DNA of 64,000 nt from Varanus komodoensis (GCF_004798865.1 NW_025335268.1:33953678-34017677), one strand, 5' to 3'. Counted from the stretch's first letter, positions 13,111 through 52,723 are shown. Notes: a model not told the origin generated them from the letters alone. Translations and numbers: made by a program.

Positions 13111-13688
13111 CCATCACACTCTACTGACTTTTATGAGTCTTATAAATGACGTTTTAAAGTAATTAATGTAGAGCGCGATCTAGTGAAGCTGTCCATAACC
13201 ATTTGAGCTTGGAGGTTTATGGACATCCTATGCATGGTGGGAAAAGTGTAGGAATGAGGGCTGCCTCTGTGTATCCACCATGCAAAACATTTGGCCAATT
13301 GCAGCCATCTGAGCATTTGGCTTTGAAGTGTGAGGAGAGGAAGCTGAGGCACTGCCAGGTTACTGAGGATGCTGGCAGGCCCGGTCTCTTCCACCACCCA
13401 CTTCTCACAACCTCAGCGCTGCAGCCAGCAAGCTTCTTCCCATGCCAGCTGCAAGTCCGGAGGGAGCTTCCCTAAGTTCAGAATCTCAGCTCTGACCTCA
13501 GGGTGCATTTCAGTTGAAATGAGGACTCCAAGTTATCCTATGGCTTCATAGACTCTATTTAGCAGGGTCATGGAAATAGTCCATGTCTTACCCCTGCCAT
13601 GCCCCCTGCTCAACTTGCAGTTCACTCAGGCCTTGATCTCCAAGTAGTTCATTTGTGACTTTGATACTGCCACAACATGGTTCCTTGT

Positions 13689-13690
13689 TG

Positions 13691-13735
<45 letters not shown>
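13689..13735. repeat. compound (GT)n(GA)n microsatellite
   Basis: About 13 GT units run directly into about 11 GA units. A longer array of the same type lies at 45543-45599. Confidence 0.95.
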
Positions 13736-13739
13736 GGTA

Positions 13740-16365
13740 CTAACTCCTGAGGAGTCACACACCAGGCTGCCTGGCTCCAGTGCCTACACAGCCAGAACAC
13801 AGGAGGGCTCTGGAAAGGAAAGAGCCACAGGCTTCTGAAAGACGTAGGCACATGGATGGATCATGTCAGCTTGGGTTGTGTGGGGAAAATTGTCCTGTAG
13901 CTTCACCTACTCTTTGGTGCTGACAGAATGTTTCATACAGTGCTCCAAAACCGGAGCTAGGAGCAAGCAAAGAGGTAATTTCTCAAAGCTAAGGAATTTG
14001 TCAGAGCACACAAGGTCCAAAAAAGGAACTAGAAACCAAAGGGTTTCTAGGCAGAAGTTTGGGAAATGGAGCACGGACAGTTTCAGCACCATTTGTCCAA
14101 AACTGAGGACTTCCATTTTGAGATCTCCTATGCCCCCACCCAGAATTCAGCTGCAGATCAGAGAAGTCTCAGGAAATTCATAAGTGTGAGGAGAGTTTAA
14201 GTCACAAGCAGCCCTTTCAGTTGAAATGTTCTGGATCTTCGGTGGACAGTTCTTCACGTAAATAAGTGGATGCCCATTTTTACTTTACACACTGCAGGGT
14301 TTCTCTTAAATGTATTTTAGACTTAACATTTTAAACCAGCTTTTGCTCGACAGCCTAAATATATTAAAAACAAAAATGCACCCTATGATTATTACTGCTT
14401 ACATGTATATTCAGAAGAAATTCTCTGGGGTTCAATGGAGTTTTACTCAAGTGTGTAGTTACCAGAATTAAGTTAGGGTGCCCATGTGCCCTACATTACA
14501 GAGAATAGTCCTCCATTTGAAGGACTGTCAAAAGGAAGGGTGTCCTGTATTTGAGGGGCTGCCCGGGTTTAACGAAACAAAAGAAGAGAAAGAAGTGAGG
14601 GGCCTTGAAACTGCTTATGAACATTCGTATCAGGATGCCAGCCTAACCAGGCACATGGGTCACCTGGTTACAGTCTTCCCCACTGAGATGCACTGTCTTT
14701 CTCTTCAAATTATAGTCATTGTTTTTAATGTGCGAATATACATTTACATCAAACAAAGCAAATTTTCTGCATATTTGTGTCCTGTTTTAGGTGATGTGCT
14801 TCCTCTTTTTTCAGCCATCCTACAGCTTGCTTATTGCTCTTCTTACCAAACATTGATGCAATTCAAAAACTAAACTTTGAATTTCTAAAAGAACCCCTGG
14901 ACTCATTCAACTCTGTCCAAACCCTTTTGCAATTATATTTGCATATGGCCTGCCTCTCTGCTCATTGGACCTTTCCAAGTCTGGGCCCATTTCTTTGTAC
15001 CCTTTCTGCTTTTTTAATTCTATGGACAATCCCCTCCAAATACATGGACTTTGGACATGATTTTTTGTCGTCTTCTTGGCTTTTAGGGATATCAGAGATT
15101 AATGACGTGATGTCCATAAAAGCCTTGGACAGCTGGAGCTCCCATTTAGTAGCTTATTATGGTCCCTTCAGTATTTTCATCTTACAGTAAACAAACCTCA
15201 GCACTAAACTACAAACAGAAAAAGTACTCTGCAGCTAATTATATTTTAACCATTGTGCTAACTGAAGTACTCCTGATTTATCTCAGATAAACATCTTTTA
15301 GGCAAGCCTCTGAGAATAAGGTAAACATGACTAGATCAACATTGTTCCAGAAAAGGGAGGGGGTGAGATGCAGACAGGATATACAACAAGCCAAAAAGAA
15401 AATAGAAAAACGCCCCTAGCTTACGAATGAAAGCATCCTTCAATTATGGTTATGCTCGCAATGGTTGTGCTCACATGCCACACTACAGCACCCTTGAAAA
15501 TAAGCCAGATGGGCTGGTTGTTCACTGAACAACCCATGATTGGGCTTACTGTGGGTTGTTTTCTCCTTTCTTCCCCCTCATTCCAGCATCTATCCTGATG
15601 TCCTTTCAGACTTATTACCCCCTCTCTGCTCTGATCATTACCCCTTGGTGTTCACTGCCATTAAAAAATAACATTAAAATGGAGCCTCAAAAAGTGTAAT
15701 TGAAATTATTTTATTTCTTTGTTTTTTAGAAATAAATTGTTCTTTAAAATTGCACAATTGTGCTGGTCTTTCACAAGACTGTAAGTGCATCCCTGCAGCT
15801 GTCTGATATATGTACTTGGGCCTAATAATTTTCCTTGTCTGTTCTAGCTGTCAAAAAAAGTAGCTAAATGGAAGAGGTAACAGACAAGTTTTTCAGCTAC
15901 TCCAAAAGAGATAGATGTCATTTCTCCCAACCCTTCTGCATTTCTTTTTCACAGCACTTACAGCTGCAAGAAATGCAGAGATATATACAAATTTAATGAC
16001 CAGGAAGTAAAAAGCAGGGAGTCTTGCCCTCCTGCAGTAACTGCTACAACATGGAACTCCAGCAGAGCTAATATCTCTCCTTTTTGGAGCAAATGAAGGG
16101 CAGGCAAGATTGCACATAGCAGATAGCCAAAAAAGTCCATTTTAATATTAAAATACAAACATCTTTTGCAATTTTCCAGAACATTTTTGTGTAATATTTC
16201 ATTTAAGGGGTAGCTAACAGTGATGGACACCCTGAAATGCTACTTCAGCGTCAATAGAAGGGTAGTCACTAGTGTTAGCACTGGCGAGATTGTAGAGAGT
16301 GGTAGGGTTTTTGTTGTACTTTCTGGTCAATGCCATAGCCAATGTCCACAATCCATGATGAAATT
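13740..16365. other. intergenic, no gene seen
   Basis: No exon-like segment recognised. A fold-back with 'gttgttcactgaacaaccca' lies at about 15515-15540, resembling the MITE-like family with GGTTCAGACAAC ends. Confidence 0.4.
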
Positions 16366-16374
16366 GCACTTTTA

Positions 16375-16502
16375 TATTGTAATTTATTTTATATTGTTAA
16401 TTTTATATTGTTATTTTTGTATTTTATTGTATTTTATTTTGTGTTGTGAGCCACCCCGAGGCTTCGGCAAGGGGCAGCACAGAAATGTTTTAATAAATAA
16501 AT
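16375..16502 (+). repeat. L2-like LINE tail
   Basis: A TTTTAT-rich stretch is followed by 'gtgagccaccccgaggcttcggcaaggggcagcacagaaatg' and an AATAAATAAATAA end. Confidence 0.6.
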
Positions 16503-16510
16503 AAACTCTT

Positions 16511-16675
16511 GGGTTCAGACAACAGAAAGACCCATCATGTTATGAATAACCCTTATAACAAGCGATGGGCTCTTTGGATTGCCTTTTGACAATCTTGAGA
16601 TAGTGGTCTGGATTCTGATATCACAACAACCTATTGGTTAGGTTATCCACAATGAGTAACCATGTTGTATGAACC
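16511..16675. mobile_element. MITE-like element with GGTTCAGACAAC ends
   Basis: It starts GGGTTCAGACAAC and ends GTTGTATGAACC, imperfect inverted ends, with internal 'taaccc' motifs that fold back. A sister copy with ends GGGTTCAGACAAC and GTCGTCTGAATCC lies at 29729-29840 in PLG intron 10. No target duplication was clear. Confidence 0.45.
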
Positions 16676-17460
16676 AAAGCATTAGCTGAAAAGAAGCAGT
16701 ATGACACATGAGACAAGCATCAAGATTAACAACCTATTATTCTCTTATAATTTTAATGTTACAACTGTTGTCTATGCAATCTATCCATTTAATGTTAGGA
16801 TCTGTGCAACATTACTGTGGAATGTGGAAACCCATTACTTGACTATTGAAAAGACTCCAAAGCCTGTATAGATCGGAAGCTGACATGAGAATGTATCTTT
16901 GATTTCAAGAACAATTGTGGAAGCATCCACAAGATGCCACAGATCTTTGGCAGCATGACTGAAAGTGATACATAAACAAACTGCTTAAAGATATGTACCA
17001 CGTTTTGAAACATTGAGCTTTGGACCCTATTAGAAGTTAAGTTCATATCATTTGTACCTCTTTGGTATCAACAGCCACACATATTTTGCAAATATTGAGG
17101 ACTGCCTGATTCATGCCATGCATTCACATAAGCAGAGGTTGGGGTGTAGTTGGGACTCGTTGCTGGCTGTGCATGAGCTCTATGATAAAATTGGAGCTAA
17201 ATTTCATAGCCTGTGGTGAGGTGTTTATATCTTCTACTATACTAAAGGTTTCCAAAAGCTAAATTCAGCATGTAATCGTGAAATCAAGGGACCCAGGTTA
17301 CTTAGCCTAAAGCCTCTGGAAGTCATCTGGAGTTAGCTTTTTCCCATGGCTGCCATATTTTGAAATGGCTGTGAGACTAGGATTTAAGTGAACTGTTCCT
17401 TTAGTCATTTAATTCACAGATCCGTGATGGTTGGTTGGTCTTTCGTAACCTGGAAACATT

Positions 17461-17770
17461 CCATAATGCTTTGATTAACTAAAGAAAAAGAAGAATTCCA
17501 GAGCAAAATTATTCTTCTTATATTGGGGAAAGTGTTCCACGTTCCCCCAACGTGTGGAGAAACATTTGCATGCTCTTTTGTAAGATCTTTGATTCAAGGT
17601 AATGTTTGAACATTTAGACTACAGAAGAGAGGTTCAACTTACTGAGAGAATGTTTAACTCAATTTGGTTAAACTCTTGTTCGTTTCCTGCTTGTCTAACT
17701 CTAAACTGAGTCAATAAAACTTTGTCCACTGGGACTCAGAATGTTCAACACACAAGCCGTCCATCCCAGA
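17461..17770 (+). promoter_or_regulatory. PLG: PLG proximal promoter and 5' UTR with HNF1-like site
   Basis: This block is the copy of the sequence upstream of the second gene; similarity begins near 17461 and continues through the ATG. The best conserved stretch is 17641-17665. Within it, the reverse complement of 17646-17658 reads GTTAAACATTCTC, close to the HNF1 consensus GTTAATNATTAAC. HNF1 is known to drive mammalian PLG in liver. An AATAAAA-like AT element lies near 17713. No transcription start can be fixed from sequence alone. Confidence 0.5.
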
Positions 17771-44594
<26,824 letters not shown>

Positions 44595-44677
44595 TCTTTT
44601 GATGAAGGCAAGATGCACAAACAAGCACATGAAAGGGATCCAGAGTGCAATATTATGTTTGATTAACATGAATGTAA

Positions 44678-44683
44678 AATAAA
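44678..44683 (+). promoter_or_regulatory. PLG: PLG poly(A) signal
   Basis: AATAAA lies 84 bases after the stop codon, in a short AT-rich 3' UTR. A CR1-like repeat begins about 40 bases further on, so the 3' UTR is probably close to 100 nt. Confidence 0.75.
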
Positions 44684-44724
44684 ATCATGCACATGTAACC
44701 TAAACAGATTGTCTTGCTTTCTTT

Positions 44725-44882
44725 TTTTTTTAGTAAATTTTTATTATTTACCAAAGTCTTGTACCCATCCTGCTTGAGGGATCCCATGGGCAGCTGGTTT
44801 GCCACCATGTGAAGAGAGTGCTGGACTGGATAGACCACTGGACGGATCCAGGTGGCTTTTCTTATGCTCTTACATTCTTATA
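44725..44882 (+). repeat. CR1-like LINE tail just after PLG
   Basis: It contains 'tgtgaagagagtgctggactggatagaccactgg' and ends 'ggcttttcttatgctcttacattcttat', the plus-strand form of the tail whose minus form begins at 33240. It may mark the limit of the PLG 3' UTR. Confidence 0.65.
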
Positions 44883-45044
44883 TTCTGATGTTAAGTGGAC
44901 TAACACTCTGGGAGGGCAGTTAGCTCTCCTTCTCCCAGTGCCATTCTTCTGTTCTGAATCCCACCCATCCCCATGGTTGCTGTTAACCCTTTAAAATTAC
45001 AAGAGATCTCCCAGGTCATGGCCCATAGCTTGGCCCACACGAAG

Positions 45045-45165
45045 GCAGGAAGAAACTGGACAGCCATCTGAGTGGGATGGAGTAACTTGGTGTCCTGCAA
45101 CAGCATGGGGTTGGACCCAGTGGCCTTGGCCCCTTCCAATGCTACTATTCTATGATTCTTAACCA
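45045..45165 (+). repeat. CR1-like LINE 3' end
   Basis: It ends in 'ccccttccaatgctactattctatgattctt'. Confidence 0.7.
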
Positions 45166-45540
45166 TGCGAAGGAGAGGTATAGCTAATAAATCATTGTTA
45201 AAGTTGTTGGGTTCACATATCCTGATCCACTAGAATTATATCCTAATTTCAAGGCATTTCAATCTAACCTTCCTTCACTCCAAAATCTTGGGTTTCATCC
45301 AGGTGATGAGTGTCCTGCACCGTGGCTGTGAGGTACTAGTGGTGTTTTTCTTTCAGTCCCAGAATGGATTGTTGGTCACATTTGCCTTCAGTGATAAGAA
45401 AAATTCTACTGTAAACTGGATTACAGGAGCAGTTTCTTCTATTCTGGAAAAACACACCGTCTTCAGCTACTTCTATCAGGATGCAGTGGTGTCCAATCAT
45501 GATCACAATGAGAAAACAGTGGTACAGGGAATAGGGGTAC

Positions 45541-45542
<2 letters not shown>

Positions 45543-45599
<57 letters not shown>
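45543..45599. repeat. compound (TG)n(AG)n microsatellite
   Basis: About 18 TG units followed by about 11 AG units; similar in structure to 13689-13735. Confidence 0.95.
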
Positions 45600-45601
<2 letters not shown>

Positions 45602-46399
45602 TAGTGTAAATCAGCCAGAACTTAAATAGGCAGTCTAGGGTGTTCAAAGTTATTGAATTGGATTAAATATAAGTGAAATAAAATTATTCTATACAAAATA
45701 TTACATTTAGTGCATATTGAATGCAGTTATCCTAGTGCCATTTGACTCTTAGGCCATGTTCACATGTAATGGAGACCAAACCTGGCAATAAGCCAAGGTG
45801 GTTTGGTCTTTGTGTGAACAACCAACACTGCACTCATCATAGTTCCTGCTCCCTGCTCAGCCCTCCTGCCAGCATCTCACAGGACGGCGCAGGAGGAGCG
45901 AGTCATTTCCCTTGATTCCTGTTTCTGCCACAAGCCGTTCCAGGCTCATTGCAGCTTTCTTCCCCACTGGGAACATACTGTTTTGGAGATTTCAAAACCT
46001 GGCAGGCAGCAGGTACCCCCTGGGTTTTGCCCAGAAGAGGGTCCAAATATCCTCTAGTTGTTCTAGATACCTGGTTGAGTTCTGAAGACCATCTTTGGTA
46101 CTAGCATGGGGGGCATTATAGAGGGCAGGGAGGGGTAAGACATTGGTATCCTCCAATTGTATCCTTCCGGAGGTCCTCAACCTCTCCTCCTTACAAAAAG
46201 AGGGGAACGATGTAGAGGTCACGGGGAGTGTGGCAGCAATCCAACCTTCTATGCTCTTTCCACCTGCCATTGGATATTTCTAATTCTTCAAGTTCAAAGG
46301 GTTATGAGTCTCCACATTGGATGGTGCCTTTATGCATTGTGAAGGCTTTGACTCCATGTACATGTACCTGGGGAAGTCACCTCCGGGAAGTCATGCACA

Positions 46400-46790
46400 G
46401 CACCTTGCAAAAATACTCACCTTTGACTTTTCCATATTGTCTTGTGCTACAACCGGAAACTGAAATGGATTTCATTGGTATTGTTACCCCTTGATGTATA
46501 CAAAATACTCAACACTGTAAAGGTACAAAACAGTTTTATTGTGGTCCAAACATTAAGTAAACAAAAACAAACTGGAACTTATGGGTTGCATAAGTGGTCG
46601 ACCCTGAGTCAACACCTGGTAGAATTGTATTGTTGGTCTACAAGCAACTTCCTTGCATGACTTAATCAGCCACTTCAGAATGCTTTCTAATTTAGTGCCA
46701 ATTTCCATGAGTGTATGACTTTGTGAAATTTTCAAAAGATGTATTCTATTTACCTGCACACTGTGGGACACAATTCAGAATGCACAAGAT
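46400..46790. mobile_element. possible Tc1/mariner-type relic
   Basis: Segments such as 'caaaaatactcacctttgactttt', 'cttgtgctacaac' and 'gagtcaacacctggtagaa' recall the terminal regions of Tc1-like elements that I know from fish and reptiles. No transposase frame is left. This rests on recall only. Confidence 0.3.
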
Positions 46791-47384
46791 ATGCAAGTTC
46801 AAAGGATATGGTGATCCCCAATACTGCCAGAAGGGCTACATTTCTGACAATATTGGAGATATCTGTCGAAATCAACTCAGCCATGGGATACCTGTTGAAA
46901 CACGCACATGAAGCATTAGTTGTGCAGTCCTATGTACCTCTGCTCAGAAGATCAGACCCAGGGATTCAGAAAAGCTCACAGGATTCATTTTTGGAAACCA
47001 ATATCAAAATCCTAGTTTGAATTACCATGATTTTATAATGTTCTCTAATCTGATTACCAGTCTATATCCTAAAACAAAAAGTGAGTTAAACACACTTTAA
47101 TAATTAGCTAACTAAATAACTTGTATTAATTCAGGTTAGCTACTTCACACATAAACTAGTAAGATTCTGTGATGTGTTTCTAAGCTGAAATGGCATCTCT
47201 AGGTTTTAAATTGCTTAGCAGCATTACTCCCAGTTACCTGTAGGGAGCACTAAAAGACTGCTCTTTTGGCATGCAATTTTAAGTCAGGATGGAAAAGAAT
47301 TTAGCTTCAGTTCACAGTTCATCTGAACTTGTGTTGTTTGCAATCCTGAATGTGAACCAGAGTACATTTTTTAAAAGCTTGCAC

Positions 47385-47692
47385 ATTCGGTGCCAGGTAA
47401 AGACCTTTTTATTTAAACATCATTTTAATTGTTAAAACATATGATCTGGCCAGGGCAACTTCTTCTTCCTTCTCTTTTCTCCTCCTATATTTTTATTTAC
47501 TTATTTTATACTGATAATTTTAATTTTATATTTGTGACTCAGTGTATTTTTTGTATTTTTGTATTTAATGGTAATTTATTATGTTCTATTGTATTTCAAT
47601 GTATTTTATTGTGTTGTGAGCCGCCCTGAAGTTTTGGCAAGGGGCGGCATAGAAATGTTATAATATTAATAATAATAATAATAATAATAATT
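47385..47692 (+). repeat. L2-like LINE tail with AAT run
   Basis: It starts 'cggtgccaggtaaagacctttttatttaaac' (compare 2280-2310) and ends in 'gtgagccgccctgaagttttggcaaggggcggcatagaaatg', then (AAT)n. Confidence 0.7.
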
Positions 47693-48356
47693 TGGAAGAA
47701 TTATAAAATTGAATTGTGCAATATAAAAATAATAATTGTCATGCTTTATTCAAGGGGGGAACTGAGCAATATTTTAAAATATGACATGGGAAGATACGCC
47801 TTCTTTATCAAGAATTCCCTGCGTGGGGCAGAATGGACATTAACCAACATGACCAATGGCCACGATATCTCCTCTAGTTTCCATCCAGTGAAAGGAAGTA
47901 TTGCAGGTACATGCAGTTTGGAAGCTGTGTGATGTAAATCCAGCTTGTAGGTTTATATTGGTGCAGACAGTGTAATTGTTAAAGCACCGGCACATGTCCC
48001 TAAAAAATGCTGTATTGATATCCTGCATCCAAAATAGCCAGTACTCCAGAAAAATGTGGTGGAAGATTTTTCCCACTGCTTTCTGAAACTTACCGCTAAA
48101 CCTTTAAGGTCCTTTTCCTTCTTTGCAAGTCAGGAACCACCAGGGAGACCCAGATATTAGCCTGCAAAGGAGAGGGGGCAGTCAAGCTGTGTCTGCTAAC
48201 AGTATTAAGAAACAGGTTTATTGGCAGCAAAAATCTAATCAGTATCCTTTTGCAATATCTGTGGCCTTCCAACGCTTTCCCAGCAGACTGAAAGTTATTT
48301 AACCTTCCAGCAACTTTCTGTGTAGGTGAAATCAACCATATTGCAGGTTCGAGAAA

Positions 48357-48399
<43 letters not shown>

Positions 48400-48475
48400 A
48401 CATTTCTATGCCGCCCCTTGCCGAAACCTCGGGGCGGCTTACAACATGATAAAATACATTGAAATAAGCAGGTAA
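48357..48475 (-). repeat. L2-like LINE tail, minus strand, with (ATT)n
   Basis: An (ATT)n run of about 14 units leads into 'atgccgccccttgccgaaacctcggggcggctta', the reverse of the tail at 47600-47660. The two tails face each other about 700 bp apart. Confidence 0.75.
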
Positions 48476-48529
48476 TGCACACAGGAAAACACAGTGGAAG
48501 TCAAGGATAATTGATCCTTGTAAAACTAA

Positions 48530-48735
48530 AGAGAGCCAGTGGTTAGAGTGTTGGACTGGGATTCAGGAACTCCAGGATCTATTCTCTACTCAGCCATGTA
48601 GCTTGCTAGGTAACTTTGGGTCAGTCACAGACTCCCAGTCCAATCTCCCTCATGGGATTGTCATTATGAGGATAATATGGAGAGGAGCAGAACCTTGTAA
48701 CCTGCCTTGAGTTCCTTGCAAGAGGAAATATGTTA
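48530..48735 (+). mobile_element. MIR-like SINE
   Basis: It has the head 'agccagtggttagagtgttggactggga', core 'ctactcagccatgtagcttgc' and tail 'ctgccttgagttccttgcaag'. Confidence 0.75.
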
Positions 48736-48739
48736 ATAT

Positions 48740-50435
48740 TGCTGCTGATGATGAGGAGGAATCCAGCCAGATAAAGGTACACATAACTTATGTGGATGAA
48801 GCATACCTGTGCCAACACATGTACGACCAGACAGTGAGTTACTATGTTGTGCCAAAAGCCTATCATTTCACTTAATATTTTGCTTTAGATTTACATATTA
48901 TTTTAATATAAAATGCAGCAAATGCCCTGTGACTTATACCTAGTAGCCTAATAGTAGTACTGTGGATAATATAGTTATATTATCGTGCCTCAGAGCACTC
49001 CAAGTGCTTCACCTACACAACCCACTAAACCTTAGAACTGTTCTGTAAGGTAGGTCATTAATATTCTTGCTCCAAGACCATTTTTGGAGCAAGTGACAGA
49101 GATGAGAACCTTCTCTTAACCTCTGTTACTTATTAGCTCTCATTTTGCTCTACAAGATTTTCTGCTAACAATATACAATATGAATTTTAAAAGACCCATC
49201 CTTAAGGTAACAGAAGGAAAGTAACAACATTACCAGTATCACAACAGGGGAAAAATGTTGGGGAATGTCATAGCTAGCTGAATCCACCACCAAGTGGGGA
49301 ATTAATAAGCAATTCCAGGAAGAATCACAACTCCAAAGGTGAAAAAGATCCAAATTGCAATTCCAACAATCTTTCACTCATCTGAACGAACTGTCATTGA
49401 ACTGACAAAAAATTAAGTGTTGCAAGCTTTTGTTGCCACAGCACTGTGACCTGGTTCTGACATAGCAATCAAGTTTTTCTTGTGTGTGCACATTCTGCCT
49501 CTCCTCCCATTCTTTTGTACACTGTACTGCAATCCTTCCAGGGTTTGCTTAACCACAGGTATCAATTACATTACCAAGAAATTGCAGTTCAGAACATTAC
49601 AGGTTATCAAACAGGATCAAATCTGGACTGCTAGTCAAAGATTAGAAATCCTGGAAGCAGGCAAGAAGAGGGAGTAGAGTTGAGGAAGAAGGAGGAGGGA
49701 ACGGTGAACTCAATGCTCACTCTTTGAGCTGCTCTGCAGGTGGTTTCTCCCTACTGATGCTTGAGATGATATCAAGTCCCTTCTGCTCCTCTTTTGTTTT
49801 TAAGCAGCATCTCTATCAAGATTTTGGGGCAGGTAGAAGACAAATAGCAGCTGGGTGTGTGTGGTGTTCTGCTATACCATGATGCCACCTAGAAGTTATG
49901 TAGTATGAGAGTAGGAAAGGAAATGGCCCATGCTCAGATCTCAGTTCTGCATGAAAACTGAAAGCAGATGTAGCAATGAACAGTCTCCATTAGAAAAGCC
50001 CTTAGCCTAATAAACAACAGTCTGTTAAAGCAGGACATGGTAGCCCAGAATGCTTCTATCTAAACTAGGCCCAACACCAGCCCTGTTGGAGTGAGGCAGG
50101 CCTATGTTCTTGCTCTTTCTATCACTGCATAAGCACCTCTATAGCTTAATATGCATGCCCAGGTGACTCAGGAGGCGGCACTTTGCTATCCTGAGGAAGT
50201 CCAGCATCAGGAGTGCTTGGTCAGTCCTCTCTAAGCACCTGACTCCAGGCAGGCTTTAATGACTGAAGTGCCAGATGCACATTTACTCAATGGAGGGTAT
50301 ATTTGAGTGTGTGCGTTGTGTCCTACCTCTCTCCCTCATATGCCATCCATGTTAAAATATTGAAACTGCCCCAGAATATGGTGGTACTTTGATGGCCAGC
50401 ACTTCATTCCCTTGGCACTGTGCATAGCCAACTTC
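48740..50435. other. intergenic, no gene seen
   Basis: No recognisable coding segment or repeat, apart from short AT-rich runs. Confidence 0.4.
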
Positions 50436-50439
50436 TGTG

Positions 50440-50885
50440 GGCTTGTTTCCTCTGAGCTGTGCACAAGTGCATGCATAATTTCTTGTAAAGGACTATATAT
50501 ACCTACCCGCCCCCTTAGATCCACTCAGGATGCCCTTCTACGAGAACCACCCTGCAGGGAGACGAGAGGGGTGACAACTAGGCGAAGGGCCTTTTCCGCT
50601 GCTGCTCCCCATCTTTGGAACTCCCTCCCTAGGGAAATTCGCCTGGCGCCATCTTTATTTTCCTTTCAGCACCAGGCAAAGACATACCTCTTTAGGATAT
50701 TTTTAAACATTTAGCCCGAATGCTGTGACCCTTTTCGTATTGCTTTTATATGTGTTTTAATTTATTATGTTTTAATTGGTTTTAATGTGTTTTACTTTGT
50801 TAATATGTTTTATGTATTGTAAGCTGCCTAGGAAGGTCTTGGCAATTATAGGTGGCCTATAAATAAATGTATATAGATAAATATA
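50440..50885 (+). mobile_element. L2-like LINE 3' end
   Basis: Frame at 50412-50714 carries the same C-terminal LINE pattern as 2071-2325 (TRRRAFSAAAPHLWNSLPRE), followed by a T-rich 3' region and the tail 'gtaagctgcctaggaaggtc'. Confidence 0.7.
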
Positions 50886-50889
50886 AATA

Positions 50890-51470
50890 ATTAGAATTAA
50901 CATCTAAACCAAGAACTTGGCCTGAGGTGGACTCAGAAAATATGTCAAAACATGTTTACTTAGGCTCTGGAATGCATTCAATCAGCTTGGGATTTTCCAA
51001 GTTAAACAGAGCCCACGACCCATAACTGGAAGTCCACTCAAGTAGGGATGGGTGCAGCGAGCTGAACGTCACACAGTTTGGATTTCACCTCCACCCCAGT
51101 CCCCGCAGCACGCACAGCCTACAAGGGAAGCGTTAACACCTTTAGCTGAACTTGGTAACATTGCTCCATGATCAACCAGTAAGTCTAGCTTATCATTGCT
51201 CCAGATCCCACTGATGTCTACAATCAATCCCACCCAGCCAAGTGCACTTACAGTAACTATTCTGAAAGGGATCTGCCAAAAGGTCAGGGTGGAGAGTTAG
51301 TCTCTCCCTTTCCTGGAATAGCTGGAGAGTCAGGGAAGTATTGAAAAGGTGAAGGGCACTGAGAAGTGTTAGTTCAACACTTGAAACTATTAGGGTCACA
51401 TCACCAGAAGAAACAGATCCCTCCCACCCCACTTTGATGGCTTATAACTGCACACATGGATCCCTCTTTT
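50890..51470. other. intergenic, nothing recognised
   Basis: No domain-bearing frame or clear repeat. Confidence 0.4.
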
Positions 51471-51474
51471 CTAT

Positions 51475-51690
51475 TGTTGTCATTGTTGCATTCGTATCTC
51501 ACCTTTCTTCCTCTGGTAAGGAACCCAAGGCAGCTTATATAGCTGCATTTTATCCTCACAACAACAACCCCATGAAGTAGGTTGGGCTGAGAGTGAGTGG
51601 CTGGCCCAAAGTCTCCCAGTGAGCTTCATGGCCAGGTGGGAACTAGAACCCGAATTTCCCAGTACTCCAAACACTACACCAGCTCTCTTA
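51475..51690 (-). mobile_element. MIR-like SINE, minus strand
   Basis: It contains 'tagggttgggctgagag'-like core sequence and 'tctcccagtgagcttcatggc', with the head near 'ccaaacactacaccagctctc'. Confidence 0.75.
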
Positions 51691-52264
51691 CTGCTATTTC
51701 TCCCCAGCCCTTTGCAGCTGTGTACAAATTAGCCAACAGGCAGCCTCGTCTTGTCAATATCTATATTGGATAGCCAGAAATGTGCATTTGCGAAAGACCT
51801 ACAAAAATAATAATTAAAATTTGTCACCCCAGTATGTATTTAACCCCTAATGTGTAATTATGAAACACCCAAAATCAAAAAGTCAGGGAAGAAAAGATAG
51901 TCTTTCTAAAGTGCCATTTTGGCATGGGTGGAAGCAAAATCACAAAAAATGAATCACAAATGGTATGGGCTTTTTTTTTTAAACAATACAGCTCCATTGC
52001 AGATCATTGCAATCCATGATAAAATTGGTCTCATGGTTACAGAGAAAACAAGAACCCATTGTAGGCAATAGCAAACTTATAACAAGCCTTGGGTTCTTTT
52101 CAGGGCTCGTTCCTGAAAATAAGACATCCAGGGTCCAGGTTTGGATGACAAAACCCCCCAACGTCTCTGGATGTCCTTGGTGGGTTATCATATCATGGAA
52201 CCAAGTTGTCATAGCAGCAAGTCTCTTAATAGCTTCAGCTGAACATGGGCATGATGACACATGA

Positions 52265-52440
52265 AGCAAGCAGCAAGGTGAAGGGCCTTTTCAGCAGTGG
52301 CACCTTGTTTATGGAATTCAATCCCCAGAGAAGTATGCCTGGTGCCCATGCTGTACATGTTCTGACACCAGGCAAAAACTTTTCTATTTGCTCATCATTT
52401 TAATGTTTATTCAACATTTTATTAATATGTTTCATTGTGC
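52265..52440 (+). repeat. LINE 3' end fragment at the duplication border
   Basis: It reads 'gtgaagggccttttcagcagtggcacc' to 'caccaggcaaaaacttttctatttgctcatcattttaatg', the same family as 50580-50700. It ends where similarity to the PLG promoter begins. Confidence 0.6.
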
Positions 52441-52723
52441 TCTGATTAACAAAAGAAATGTAAGAATTCAGAACAAAAACTTATCTTTCAGGTACTGGGA
52501 AATGTGTGAATCCTTTCCCCAACATATTATCAAATATTCAATTATCATTTTGAAAGTTCCTGAATATCTGAACGTTAGGCCAGAGAAGAGATGTTCATCT
52601 GACTGAGATAATGTTTAACACAATTTGCATATCCTGCCTACATGATGTTTGCATAACTACAAATTCTCAATAAAACTCAATAAAAAGACAGAACATTCAG
52701 CACATCACCTGCCTTTTGCCAAA
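52441..52723 (+). promoter_or_regulatory. duplicated PLG-type promoter of the kringle gene
   Basis: This stretch aligns with 17461-17770 upstream of PLG. Shared blocks include CTGATTAAC near the left edge and ATGTTTAACNCAATTTG near 52611. The reverse complement of 52607-52619 reads GTTAAACATTATC, a closer HNF1 match than in PLG. Its left edge abuts a LINE tail at 52265-52440, which may hide the original duplication border. Confidence 0.5.

Noticed and set aside
1-17460. Exons of SLC22A-family or MAP3K4 genes, neighbours of PLG in mammals
   Set aside because: No transporter or kinase motif was recognisable in any frame; neighbours presumably lie outside the window.
48357-48400. Regular short repeats resembling an array
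   Set aside because: A plain (ATT)n microsatellite at a LINE tail, without spacers; not a CRISPR array.
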